NCBI GenBank assembly: GCA_031412335.1
Contig: JANOCT010000024.1
Location: 1 to 64,000, forward strand
Direction: 5' to 3'
DNA: 64,000 nt
From: JBBQYA01 sp031412335
Lineage (GTDB): Bacteria > Bacteroidota > Bacteroidia > Sphingobacteriales > Sphingobacteriaceae
Below the pieces are notes generated by a model that had not been told where the DNA came from, did not search any database, and saw only the letters and a program-made list of their open reading frames with translations. Both the position numbers and the translations under genes were made by a program. Position 1 is the first letter of the stretch, and each line of letters starts with the position of its first letter. Of the stretch, positions 26,143 through 33,849 are shown in pieces.

Positions 26143-26637
26143 TTAATTTTGGTTAATATTTTTTAGCAATTCTTTTACCAAATCGTCTTGACTTGCCTTG
26201 TCTGATAATTGTCTGGATAGTACTTTTTCAGCAATTTCTATAGATAAAGTCGCTACCTGATTTTTCATATCGGCGATAGCAGCTAATTTCTGCAAGTTAA
26301 TTTCTGCTTTTGCCTTTTCTATCATTTTAGCACCTTCTGTTTGGGCTAGCATTTTAGCTTCATTCACCATGGCATCTTTAATTTCTTTTCCTTCTTTCAA
26401 AATTTTATCACGTTCAGCACGAGCTTCTTTCAATAATTTTTCACTGTCCGAATTAAATTTAGCCATCTCCAGTTTTGCTTTTTCAGCAGAAGCTAAAGCC
26501 TGCTCGATTGATTCTTCCCGATCATTTAAAGCTTTCATAATTGGTTTCCATGCAAATTTTGCCAACAAAAGCAATAAAAGCGAAAATATGATTACCTGCC
26601 AAACGAGTAATCCAAGACCGGGGGTTAATAATTCCAT
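26143..26637 (-). CDS. atpF: ATP synthase F0 b subunit
   Basis: Membrane-anchored peripheral stalk. The 164-residue protein has one transmembrane helix (about residues 6-28, GLLVWQVIIFSLLLLLLAKF), followed by a long charged amphipathic helix with KPIMKALNDREESIEQAL, as in dimerising b subunits. The C-terminal end, with LSIEIAEKVLSRQLSD, fits binding to delta. Preceded by atpE, with a hairpin in the 81-bp gap. Confidence 0.93.
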   Translation of the reverse strand: MELLTPGLGLLVWQVIIFSLLLLLLAKFAWKPIMKALNDREESIEQALASAEKAKLEMAKFNSDSEKLLKEARAERDKILKEGKEIKDAMVNEAKMLAQTEGAKMIEKAKAEINLQKLAAIADMKNQVATLSIEIAEKVLSRQLSDKASQDDLVKELLKNINQN

Positions 26638-26671
26638 ATTTTTTTTCTGTTAAATAATGTTTGGATGAAAG

Positions 26672-26711
26672 AAAATACTGCCAACATGCCAATCGCAGTC
26701 AGCAGTATTTT
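26672..26711 (-). other. Hairpin between atpE and atpF, candidate attenuator or mRNA stabiliser
   Basis: AAAATACTGC (26672-26681) and GCAGTATTTT (26702-26711) form a perfect 10-bp stem with a 20-nt loop. It begins 8 bp after the atpE stop codon, and on the transcribed (minus) strand the stem ends in TATTTTC. It has the position of a partial terminator or a 3' stabilising structure that would raise c-subunit output relative to later genes. Confidence 0.5.
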
Positions 26712-26718
26712 TTGTTTT

Positions 26719-26976
26719 TTACTTGAAAATAATCAACAAACAAGCAACAATTGCAACGAAAGCTGCTCCTTCAATAAGAGCTGCAGCTACAATCATGTTT
26801 GATCGGATGTCTCCGGTAGCTTCTGGCTGGCGAGCAATTGATTCCAAAGCGGAACCACCTATTCTACCAATACCAACTCCGGCAGCTAAAGCAGCAATAC
26901 CCGCACCGATACCGGCACCAGCGTAAGCAACAGATAGATTAGCTGTTTCTTGTAATAAAATTGACAACATGGACAT
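26719..26976 (-). CDS. atpE: ATP synthase F0 c subunit
   Basis: Ring-forming rotor subunit that carries protons through F0. The 85 residues form two hydrophobic helices joined by the polar loop ARQPEA (Arg49 to Ala53). The ion-binding carboxylate is Glu69 in ALIEGAAF. The N-terminal helix has the glycine/alanine repeat GAGIGAGIAALAAGVGIG that packs the ring. The Gln plus Glu-Ser/Thr pattern of sodium-binding c subunits is not present, so proton coupling is more likely. Confidence 0.95.
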   Translation of the reverse strand: MSMLSILLQETANLSVAYAGAGIGAGIAALAAGVGIGRIGGSALESIARQPEATGDIRSNMIVAAALIEGAAFVAIVACLLIIFK

Positions 26977-27007
26977 AATTTATAAATTAAAGTGAAAATA
27001 ATACGTG

Positions 27008-28195
27008 TTAGTGTTTTGCTTCATAAAGCGATGGTTCATCTCCTATTATGTGTTCTTCATCATGCTCATGATGATGCTCTTCTACTGCCATTCCAAAATA
27101 CATAGCACTTAAAAGGGTAAATACATAGGCTTGTAAAAAACATACCAGCAATTCAAGAACTTTCATAAAAAGACTTAAAAAGACTGACATAATAGAAACT
27201 CCAAAACCAGCTGCTGCACCCATGCTACCAAAAATGAAAATCAAACTGATAAAAGCAAGTGGTATAATATGGCCAGCAGTCATGTTAGCAAAAAGTCGTA
27301 GAGTAAGTACAAATGGCTTGATAAAAACTCCTAAAAATTCGACGACAGGCATTAAAGGAATTGGAAATTTCAACCACCAAGGTACGCCTGGCGTGTTAAA
27401 AATGTGAATCCAATAATCTTTATTAGCAGAAAAAGTTGTAATGGCAAAAGTGAACAATGCAAGCGTCATGGTAAAAGCAATATTGCCAGACAAATTTGCA
27501 CCGAACGGAATAATTGGTATTAAACCCAGCAAATTATTTAGCCAGATAAAAAAGAATACCGAAAGCAAATAAGGCATGTATTTATTATAATTTCTGCCAA
27601 TACTTGGTTTCGCAACTTCATCTCTAATAAAAATAATAAACGGCTCAACTACAGATTGAATTCCTTTTGGCGCTTTACCTAATCGGGTTTTGGTGTATGA
27701 GTTTGCAACCGAAATAAATATGATTAATATTAATATAGCGCTGGTAAATAATGCTAACACATTTTTAGTAATAGAAAAATCGAAAAAACTCTCTCCTTCT
27801 TTTGATTGAATATGATGTTTGCTATCCATATAATAGCTGTTTCCATTTGCAGTGGTAACAGTATCGTGCCCATGGTTAAATTTAGAAGACATGAAAGACT
27901 CAATCTTTCCACTGTTGTAAATCAAAATTGGAAGTGGTACGCTAACCGGTATTTCTTTCCCTTCGGCATTGGTGTAATCATATAAATGCCATTCGTGCGA
28001 ATCACTTATATGTTCCAAAATCATTTCTCCAGCATTGAACTTTTTATGTTCGTTTGAAGTATGTTCTTCTACATGCTTTTTAGCTACTCCGGGCTCAGAT
28101 GCCTGTGAAGGAAAAAGAAAAAATAGGGATAAAACGGCAGAAAAGCCTAAAGAGGCGAAACTTTTTTTAGAGGTAAAACGGCTCAGATTCATCAA
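27008..28195 (-). CDS. atpB: ATP synthase F0 a subunit, long form
   Basis: Stator channel subunit that carries protons to and from the c ring. The essential arginine is Arg300 in LTLRLFANMTAGH. With 395 residues it is longer than the about 270 of E. coli. It has an N-terminal signal-like segment (residues 14-33, ending PSQAS), a His-rich soluble region of about 100 residues containing ISDSHEWHLYDY, then five or six transmembrane helices from about 143. It ends in a His/Glu-rich tail (EEHHHEHDEEH). The long N-terminus is a form I recall from other Bacteroidota. The His-rich ends could bind metal or protons; that is inference. Confidence 0.93.
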   Translation of the reverse strand: MMNLSRFTSKKSFASLGFSAVLSLFFLFPSQASEPGVAKKHVEEHTSNEHKKFNAGEMILEHISDSHEWHLYDYTNAEGKEIPVSVPLPILIYNSGKIESFMSSKFNHGHDTVTTANGNSYYMDSKHHIQSKEGESFFDFSITKNVLALFTSAILILIIFISVANSYTKTRLGKAPKGIQSVVEPFIIFIRDEVAKPSIGRNYNKYMPYLLSVFFFIWLNNLLGLIPIIPFGANLSGNIAFTMTLALFTFAITTFSANKDYWIHIFNTPGVPWWLKFPIPLMPVVEFLGVFIKPFVLTLRLFANMTAGHIIPLAFISLIFIFGSMGAAAGFGVSIMSVFLSLFMKVLELLVCFLQAYVFTLLSAMYFGMAVEEHHHEHDEEHIIGDEPSLYEAKH

Positions 28196-28206
28196 ATACC
28201 TAAATT

Positions 28207-28593
28207 TTAATTTTTATTTTGAGCGCGCAAGTTATGTAATAAACAGTAGATTTCAAAAGCCGTAAATAGAAAATAAAAAACAAAAAAAGCAATGACAAAA
28301 TTGGCCTTGTTTTCTACTCCAAGAGCCAACATGATGATAATAAAAATAACAGACCCAAATAATTTTAGCATTACCGAACCCATTGCAGTAGTCATAAATA
28401 ATTGATTTCCTTTTTTCAATCCAAAATAACTAAGACTATATACTCCGACTGTTAAAATGTATAAAAAAAGCAAGGAATACCAAGTATAAGATCCAATATA
28501 ACAGTCGCAAAGCCATGTATCTATCGCAAATACAATTGCTGCTAAAAATCCAGCAAGTAATGTTAATCTGATTATAAATTGTTGTATTGTCAT
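28207..28593 (-). CDS. Hypothetical membrane protein upstream of atpB
   Basis: A 128-residue protein with about four transmembrane segments (roughly residues 9-26, 36-55, 68-90 and 96-118) and a short basic C-terminus (LRAQNKN). It ends 11 bp before atpB, in the place where many bacteria carry an AtpI-like assembly or magnesium/calcium transport factor. It has no motif of its own that I recognise. A role in ATP synthase assembly is suggested by location only. Confidence 0.65.
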   Translation of the reverse strand: MTIQQFIIRLTLLAGFLAAIVFAIDTWLCDCYIGSYTWYSLLFLYILTVGVYSLSYFGLKKGNQLFMTTAMGSVMLKLFGSVIFIIIMLALGVENKANFVIAFFVFYFLFTAFEIYCLLHNLRAQNKN

Positions 28594-28631
28594 GCTTAAT
28601 TTATAGGTGAAAACTTGTTATTGAACTTATA

Positions 28632-29399
28632 TTAAAAACCGAAATTTAATTGCTCGGGTGTTTTAACATCTAAATTCGGTAAATTTTTATAAAAATATTC
28701 TTGCTGAACTTCTGCTACATTGGTATCAGTTTTTCGTTTTCCAATAAGCATCGAAACAGTTTTTGATTCCATTTTATCGGCAGAATATGGCTTAAGCAAA
28801 TTATCAATTTCTCTTGCATTTAACTTTTTACTTAGCCAAACTTCTTCGTCTCCGATTTCCAATATTGCAGGCATTCGTTTTTTAGTGTTATGAATTTTTT
28901 CCATCAACTCATTTGCTTTGGTAGTAATAATACTAAATGAGTTGACAATTTCATCTGTTTCTGAATTTTTCCAACAATCATATAAACCAGCAAACGAAAA
29001 AATTTCCCTATCCTTCAGTTGAATAAAATAAGGATACTTTTTTCCCTGATATTCCCTCCACTCAAAAAAACCGCTACTTTTTACCAAGCATCTCCGTTTT
29101 TCAATATTTTCCTTGAAACTTGGTTTTTCATGTAAGGTTTCCATTCGCGCATTCAAAGTTCCAGATCTTATTTGAAAGGCTTCCTTTTCATTTCTGCTGA
29201 AACTTGGAATTAATCCCCATTTATAATTTTTTAATTCTTGTATACCTGTTTTATGATTTAAAATTTCTACTGGCCATAGTGGAAAGGTAAATCCACTGAC
29301 ATGGAATATAGTTTCTATCTTTTTAGGTGATTTATTAACCGAATCAAATTTAGGATTGTCAGGTTGAGATATTGTCTTTAAACTATTGTGATAACACAT
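28632..29399 (-). CDS. SOS response-associated peptidase (SRAP/YedK/HMCES family)
   Basis: SRAP proteins form a covalent thiazolidine link to abasic sites in single-stranded DNA, shielding them from breakage. The key residues are in place: Cys2, exposed after removal of Met1; Asn83 in LNAR; Glu113 in SSGFFEW; and His170 in IHNTKKRMPAIL. The length of 255 residues is typical. It lies between atpZ (3 bp upstream) and the membrane protein before atpB (38 bp downstream), all on one strand, an unexpected place for a DNA-repair gene. It probably shares their transcript. Confidence 0.92.
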   Translation of the reverse strand: MCYHNSLKTISQPDNPKFDSVNKSPKKIETIFHVSGFTFPLWPVEILNHKTGIQELKNYKWGLIPSFSRNEKEAFQIRSGTLNARMETLHEKPSFKENIEKRRCLVKSSGFFEWREYQGKKYPYFIQLKDREIFSFAGLYDCWKNSETDEIVNSFSIITTKANELMEKIHNTKKRMPAILEIGDEEVWLSKKLNAREIDNLLKPYSADKMESKTVSMLIGKRKTDTNVAEVQQEYFYKNLPNLDVKTPEQLNFGF

Positions 29400-29402
29400 A
29401 AA

Positions 29403-29630
29403 TCAATTTTTCATCAGCGTTTTGAAAACCCAATAAAGAGATAATCCAACAGATAAAAAAATTAAAATCAAGGTAAATAGAGGAAAAAGAGTTTGGAAAT
29501 GTTGGTCTAGTAAATGACCAGCATAAGTACCAACACCTATTACGAACATCATTTGGAAAGCTATGCCGCCATATTTTGCATAATCACGCAGATTGCTTTG
29601 CGATTTCTGTGGTTTTTTGTTTGCTGTCAA
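29403..29630 (-). CDS. atpZ: AtpZ/AtpI-like ATP synthase accessory protein
   Basis: A 75-residue protein with a short basic N-terminus and two transmembrane helices (about residues 22-42 and 47-69). The sequence KYGGIAFQMMFVIGVGTYAGHLLDQHF matches the AtpZ/AtpI family, whose members help assemble the c ring or bring magnesium to the synthase. Its start lies 47 bp inside the 3' end of the bactofilin gene. It belongs functionally to atpB-G although two other genes intervene. Confidence 0.78.
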   Translation of the reverse strand: MTANKKPQKSQSNLRDYAKYGGIAFQMMFVIGVGTYAGHLLDQHFQTLFPLFTLILIFLSVGLSLYWVFKTLMKN

Positions 29631-30021
29631 CTATGTTATTCTCTAGTGAAATGCTCTTAGTATTTCTCATACTGCAATTTCCAGTAAATATAGCTCCTGA
29701 TTCAACTACTAATTTGGAAGTTTCTATATTTCCAACCAAACTTGAGGTAGCTTTCAAAAATAGAATTTCAGCAATAAAAACATCTCCTTTTTGTTTTCCA
29801 GAAATATCTGCATTTTGGCAATGAATAGTTCCAGAAACACTCCCCGTTGTTCCAATTACAACTTTAGATTTTGAAATAATATTTCCAGAAACATGCCCAT
29901 CCACTCTAATATCACCGTTTGCATTTATGTTTCCCTCAATACTTGTTCCTTGACCTATTAAATTTATAGAAGATGCAGCATTTATAGATTCTTTCTCTAC
30001 TCTTGCTTTATTAAATATCAT
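29584..30021 (-). CDS. Bactofilin (polymer-forming cytoskeletal protein)
   Basis: Bactofilins assemble without nucleotide into filaments that position wall enzymes and shape the cell. The 145-residue protein has a central domain (about residues 18-118) of short right-handed beta-helix repeats rich in Gly and Val, including GTSIEGNINANGDIRVDGHV and GTTGSVSGTIHCQNADISG. Flexible tails flank it. It follows the M23 peptidase gene by 25 bp, a pairing known from several phyla in which the bactofilin localises the peptidase. The 3' end overlaps atpZ by 47 bp. Confidence 0.9.
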   Translation of the reverse strand: MIFNKARVEKESINAASSINLIGQGTSIEGNINANGDIRVDGHVSGNIISKSKVVIGTTGSVSGTIHCQNADISGKQKGDVFIAEILFLKATSSLVGNIETSKLVVESGAIFTGNCSMRNTKSISLENNIVDSKQKTTEIAKQSA

Positions 30022-30046
30022 AAGGCTGTTTTTTTAGTAAATGAAA

Positions 30047-30916
30047 TTAAAAGGCCATGTATTCTGCCGGATTTACCGGGCTACCATTATACCAAAGTTC
30101 AAAGTGTAAGTGTGGACCATTTGATAATTCACCAGTATCACCAACTATAGCAATCGCTTCACCTGCACGAACAAAACTACCAACTTTTTTCAACAATACT
30201 GATGCATGCTTATAAAATGAGACTAAATTATTACCATGTTGCAAAGCAATTACATATCCATTTTCACTTGTGAATGCAGAAAAAATTACGGTTCCGCTTA
30301 ATGTTGCTTTAATGGCTTCATCTTTACGAGCCACTATATCTATTCCGTAATGATTGCTTGATTGATTAAAATCTTCAGTTTGCATACCTTTAATCGGCGA
30401 AAAAAATGTGTAGGCAGCAATTCCTTGCCTAGTTGATTTTTGAGCATCTTCATTTAAATCATACTCACCTACTGACTCAATCATTTCTCTTAATTTAGCC
30501 TCTTCGTTTGGTCGGTTTGTAGCCAAATTTATGCTATCCATTAATATTGGCTTATTGTTTTTATTATCTGCTTTTGCATCTCCAACTGTTCCATTTATTA
30601 TGTTTCTTAAGTTTTCAAAATAAACATCTTTTGTTCTTTGGGCTATTTCCAAAGAGTCGGCCTTTTGAATCATTAACGTAAGGTCGCTGCGTACAGAAAC
30701 ATCTGCATACCCTGGAATATATTCTTTAAGCGGGGTGAAAACAAACATAGAACTCGTTATCCCAATCAATATAACGGCAAGTACACTTCCAAGAACGAAT
30801 ACATTAAGTCGGGTTAATGTGAATGAAGCTTTCTCTTCGAACGTATCGTCATTGAGAATTACGAGCTTATACTTATTCTTTAATCGTTGAAAAAAACCTC
30901 TTTTCTTTTTTGCCAT
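30047..30916 (-). CDS. M23 family metallopeptidase, membrane-anchored
   Basis: Probable peptidoglycan endopeptidase. A single transmembrane helix lies at about residues 37-60, followed by a periplasmic coiled region, then the LytM/peptidase M23 domain (about 170-285). The zinc ligands are present: His189 and Asp193 in NHYGIDIVA, and His269-x-His271 in GPHLHFELWYNG, so it should be active rather than a degenerate LytM activator. It is first in the run with bactofilin, atpZ and the ATP synthase genes, and diverges from the PorW-like gene at 31087. It likely acts in cell shape together with the bactofilin. Confidence 0.9.
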   Translation of the reverse strand: MAKKKRGFFQRLKNKYKLVILNDDTFEEKASFTLTRLNVFVLGSVLAVILIGITSSMFVFTPLKEYIPGYADVSVRSDLTLMIQKADSLEIAQRTKDVYFENLRNIINGTVGDAKADNKNNKPILMDSINLATNRPNEEAKLREMIESVGEYDLNEDAQKSTRQGIAAYTFFSPIKGMQTEDFNQSSNHYGIDIVARKDEAIKATLSGTVIFSAFTSENGYVIALQHGNNLVSFYKHASVLLKKVGSFVRAGEAIAIVGDTGELSNGPHLHFELWYNGSPVNPAEYMAF

Positions 30917-31086
30917 AATTTTTTCAATATTCCGAAGATTTTCTGGTTTTTAGTTAAACTTTTAAATTAACTCTCATTATTATTCAATTATTAGGCTTGA
31001 ATTTTGGGAATATACAAACAGTTAAAATAATATTGCATTTTTAAAGTTGTAATTTCGGTTTTTCACGGTAAAATTTCTCTTCTGTT

Positions 31087-33849
31087 TTGATTCAATTAGT
31101 TAAAAAATATTTTTTCTTCTTACTAATAATTACTCTTTTATCTGCTTCATTTTCAGGTTGTAAAACTAAAAAAAATGGATTGATAAAAAGAACTTACCAT
31201 AATATTACGGCAAGGTACAACGGCCTTTTTAATGGCAAAATAAAACTTGCTGAAGGAATTGAAACGCTAAATACTGGGGTTGTTGAAAATTATGCTGAAC
31301 CATTACCAATTATTCAACCATTAGATGTAGCAAAAGCAAAAGGAATTGCTCCATTGATGGATAAAGTGATTGAAAAAGGTTCCGTAGTTATTCAACGACA
31401 TAAAAAAAGTAAATGGGTTGATGAATCTTATTTGCTTGTTGGCAAAGCATATTATCATAAAGCAGAATTTTATACCGCTCTTGAAACTTTTGAATTTGTT
31501 TACGGTACGTTCAAAAAAAATCCATCTCAGATAGAAGCATTAATATGGATTGGCAAAACCTATTTGCAACTTGAAAAATTTTCTGAAGCACAAACCGCAT
31601 TTGATTTGGCAAATAGCCAAATTGAAACAGCTCCAAAATATAAAAAGGAGCTATATGCTGCGTATGCTCAATATTATCTATCAACCGATAATACAACAGA
31701 AACTATAAGCGAATTGAATAAAACACTGGATACCAAAGGAATAAAAAAGAAAGACAGAATAAGATACACGTTTATTTTAGCGCAATTGTATGCCAAAGAA
31801 GGATATAACGATAAGGCGTTATTAACCTACAAAAAACTTAACAAAATGAATGCTCCTTATGAAGTTGAATTTATTTCGAGCATGAATCAAGCGTCTTTAT
31901 ATTCCGACCCTTCTGATGCTGCAATAGAAAAGCAATTGTATAAAATGCTGAAAGATGAAAAAAATAAAGACTTTCGCGACCAAATTTATTATGCTCTTGG
32001 AGGGATTGAAGTAAAGAAAGACAAAATAGACGAAGCAATACTCCTATATAAATTATCGGCTACTAACTCGACAAAAAATACCAATCAAAAAGGGCTTTCT
32101 TTTTTACAGATTGCTGAAATTAATTTTAATGAATACTTTAATTATGTTGAGGCTAAAAAATATTATGATAGTACAGCAATTCTGCTAAATCCAAATCATC
32201 CTTCTTTTGCAAGTGTTATCAGTCGAAAAAATAATTTAGATAAATTGGTGCTTAATCTGGATGTAATAAAACTTCAAGATAGTTTGCAACGAATTGCTTT
32301 ACTGCCAGAAAATGAACGGGAAAAATTATTAATTGATTTAGTAATTCAAGAAAAAGAACTTATAAGACAAAAAGAAGAAGAAAAAAAACAAATACTGGAT
32401 GATTTGAAATCACAAACAGCGTTTGATAATAATGGACAGAAAGAAAACCAACAATTATCACTTGGCGATGCTGATGAGGTAGGTGGAAATCCACAGCTTT
32501 GGTATTTTTATAATCCTCAAGCAGTAGGAAGTGGTTATAATGATTTTATAAAAAATTGGGGAAAAAGAATATTAGAAGATAATTGGAGACGAAGTAGCAA
32601 AATTAGTTTTAGCAGCCTTCAACCTGAAGAAAATAAAGATGAAACCCAAGAAATAATTGAACCTGGAAAACCAAAACTTTCTGCTGACGAAGCGGCAAAA
32701 AAGAAAATCGAAAAAACTTTGCCTTTAACAACTCCTCAACTAGAAGAGTCGAATCGTAAAATTGCTGAAGCATATTACAATTTAGGATCATTGTATCGTG
32801 AGCAATTCAATGATTTGCCTGAATCGGTGAAAAGTTTTGAAAAACTATTGGCTAGGTATCCATTGAATAAATTTACTATGCAAACTTTGTACACTTTATA
32901 TCGGCTAAATGTGGATATGAAAAACGATGACCGAGCCAATTATTACAAAAATAAAATTCTAAACGATTTTCCTAATTCAAATTTTGCCTTTGCAATTAAA
33001 AACCCTGGAAAAAAAGAACAGCGCTCAGGAAAGGAAGCCGAAGCCTCAAACTATTATGATAAAACCTATACTGCTTTTATTCAAAAAGATTATCAAACGG
33101 TATTAAAGATGCAAGCTGAAGTGGATACACTATTTCCAAATACAAGTTTAACTCCCAAATTTGATTACTTAAAAGCAATGGCTATTGGAAAAACACAATC
33201 AGTTGCTGCTTTCGAAACTGCACTTAATCATGTGATTTCAACTTTCCCTACTGACCCAACCAGCGATTTGGCTAGAACAACCTTAGCTTATATTGCGGAT
33301 CATAAAAAGGAATTAGAATCTCCACTTTATTTGCAAAGAAATAATCCAGGAGTTAATTACGTAAATACAAAAAAAGAACCTGATGAAAATAGTAATAATA
33401 TCATAAGTAATAATGAAATAAATAACAGTGCAAAAAATGCTGAAACAATGGAAGATATAGATTCTAAATCTGCACCTAATTCACTTTTTACTGAAAATGA
33501 TTCTGTTATTCATTATTTCGCTTTGGCGGTTTTTGATTCGGTTCAAAATTTAAATAGCACCCGATTGGCTTTGTCTAATTTTAATAAAAGATATTTTCCG
33601 GTGCGCCAATTAAAAAACATAACCTCCAACACAGTTAAGGGTTTTCAATTAATTACAGTTCAAGAATTCAAAAATAAATCAGAAGCTGATATTTATTTGA
33701 AAAAAGTAGAAGAGAATAAAAACACGGTATTAACTTTATCACCAGAAAAATTTGAGGTTTTTATTTTATCAAAATCAAATCTTGAGGTTTTGAAAACTAA
33801 AACAGATGCTGATAACTACATCAATTTTTACAAACAGCGATACCAATAA
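31087..33849 (+). CDS. PorW/SprE-like TPR lipoprotein, T9SS accessory
   Basis: A 920-residue outer-membrane lipoprotein related to PorW/SprE, needed for type IX secretion and gliding in the model species. The start is a TTG at 31087: no ATG is available before about residue 90, and only this start yields the signal with lipobox SFSGC (Cys25). The mature protein begins KTKKNGLIKRTYHNITARYNGLFNGK, characteristic of the family. It contains many TPR-like repeats (for example SYLLVGKAYYHKAEFYTALE) and a charged linker near 420-460. The C-terminal about 120 residues form a separate small domain. The stop codon directly abuts the next ATG. Confidence 0.85.
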   Translation: MIQLVKKYFFFLLIITLLSASFSGCKTKKNGLIKRTYHNITARYNGLFNGKIKLAEGIETLNTGVVENYAEPLPIIQPLDVAKAKGIAPLMDKVIEKGSVVIQRHKKSKWVDESYLLVGKAYYHKAEFYTALETFEFVYGTFKKNPSQIEALIWIGKTYLQLEKFSEAQTAFDLANSQIETAPKYKKELYAAYAQYYLSTDNTTETISELNKTLDTKGIKKKDRIRYTFILAQLYAKEGYNDKALLTYKKLNKMNAPYEVEFISSMNQASLYSDPSDAAIEKQLYKMLKDEKNKDFRDQIYYALGGIEVKKDKIDEAILLYKLSATNSTKNTNQKGLSFLQIAEINFNEYFNYVEAKKYYDSTAILLNPNHPSFASVISRKNNLDKLVLNLDVIKLQDSLQRIALLPENEREKLLIDLVIQEKELIRQKEEEKKQILDDLKSQTAFDNNGQKENQQLSLGDADEVGGNPQLWYFYNPQAVGSGYNDFIKNWGKRILEDNWRRSSKISFSSLQPEENKDETQEIIEPGKPKLSADEAAKKKIEKTLPLTTPQLEESNRKIAEAYYNLGSLYREQFNDLPESVKSFEKLLARYPLNKFTMQTLYTLYRLNVDMKNDDRANYYKNKILNDFPNSNFAFAIKNPGKKEQRSGKEAEASNYYDKTYTAFIQKDYQTVLKMQAEVDTLFPNTSLTPKFDYLKAMAIGKTQSVAAFETALNHVISTFPTDPTSDLARTTLAYIADHKKELESPLYLQRNNPGVNYVNTKKEPDENSNNIISNNEINNSAKNAETMEDIDSKSAPNSLFTENDSVIHYFALAVFDSVQNLNSTRLALSNFNKRYFPVRQLKNITSNTVKGFQLITVQEFKNKSEADIYLKKVEENKNTVLTLSPEKFEVFILSKSNLEVLKTKTDADNYINFYKQRYQ

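Noticed and set aside
28632..29399. SRAP gene as a marker of a mobile element or phage
   Set aside because: No integrase, transposase, inverted repeats or direct target duplications flank it, and it fits tightly between neighbours on the same strand.
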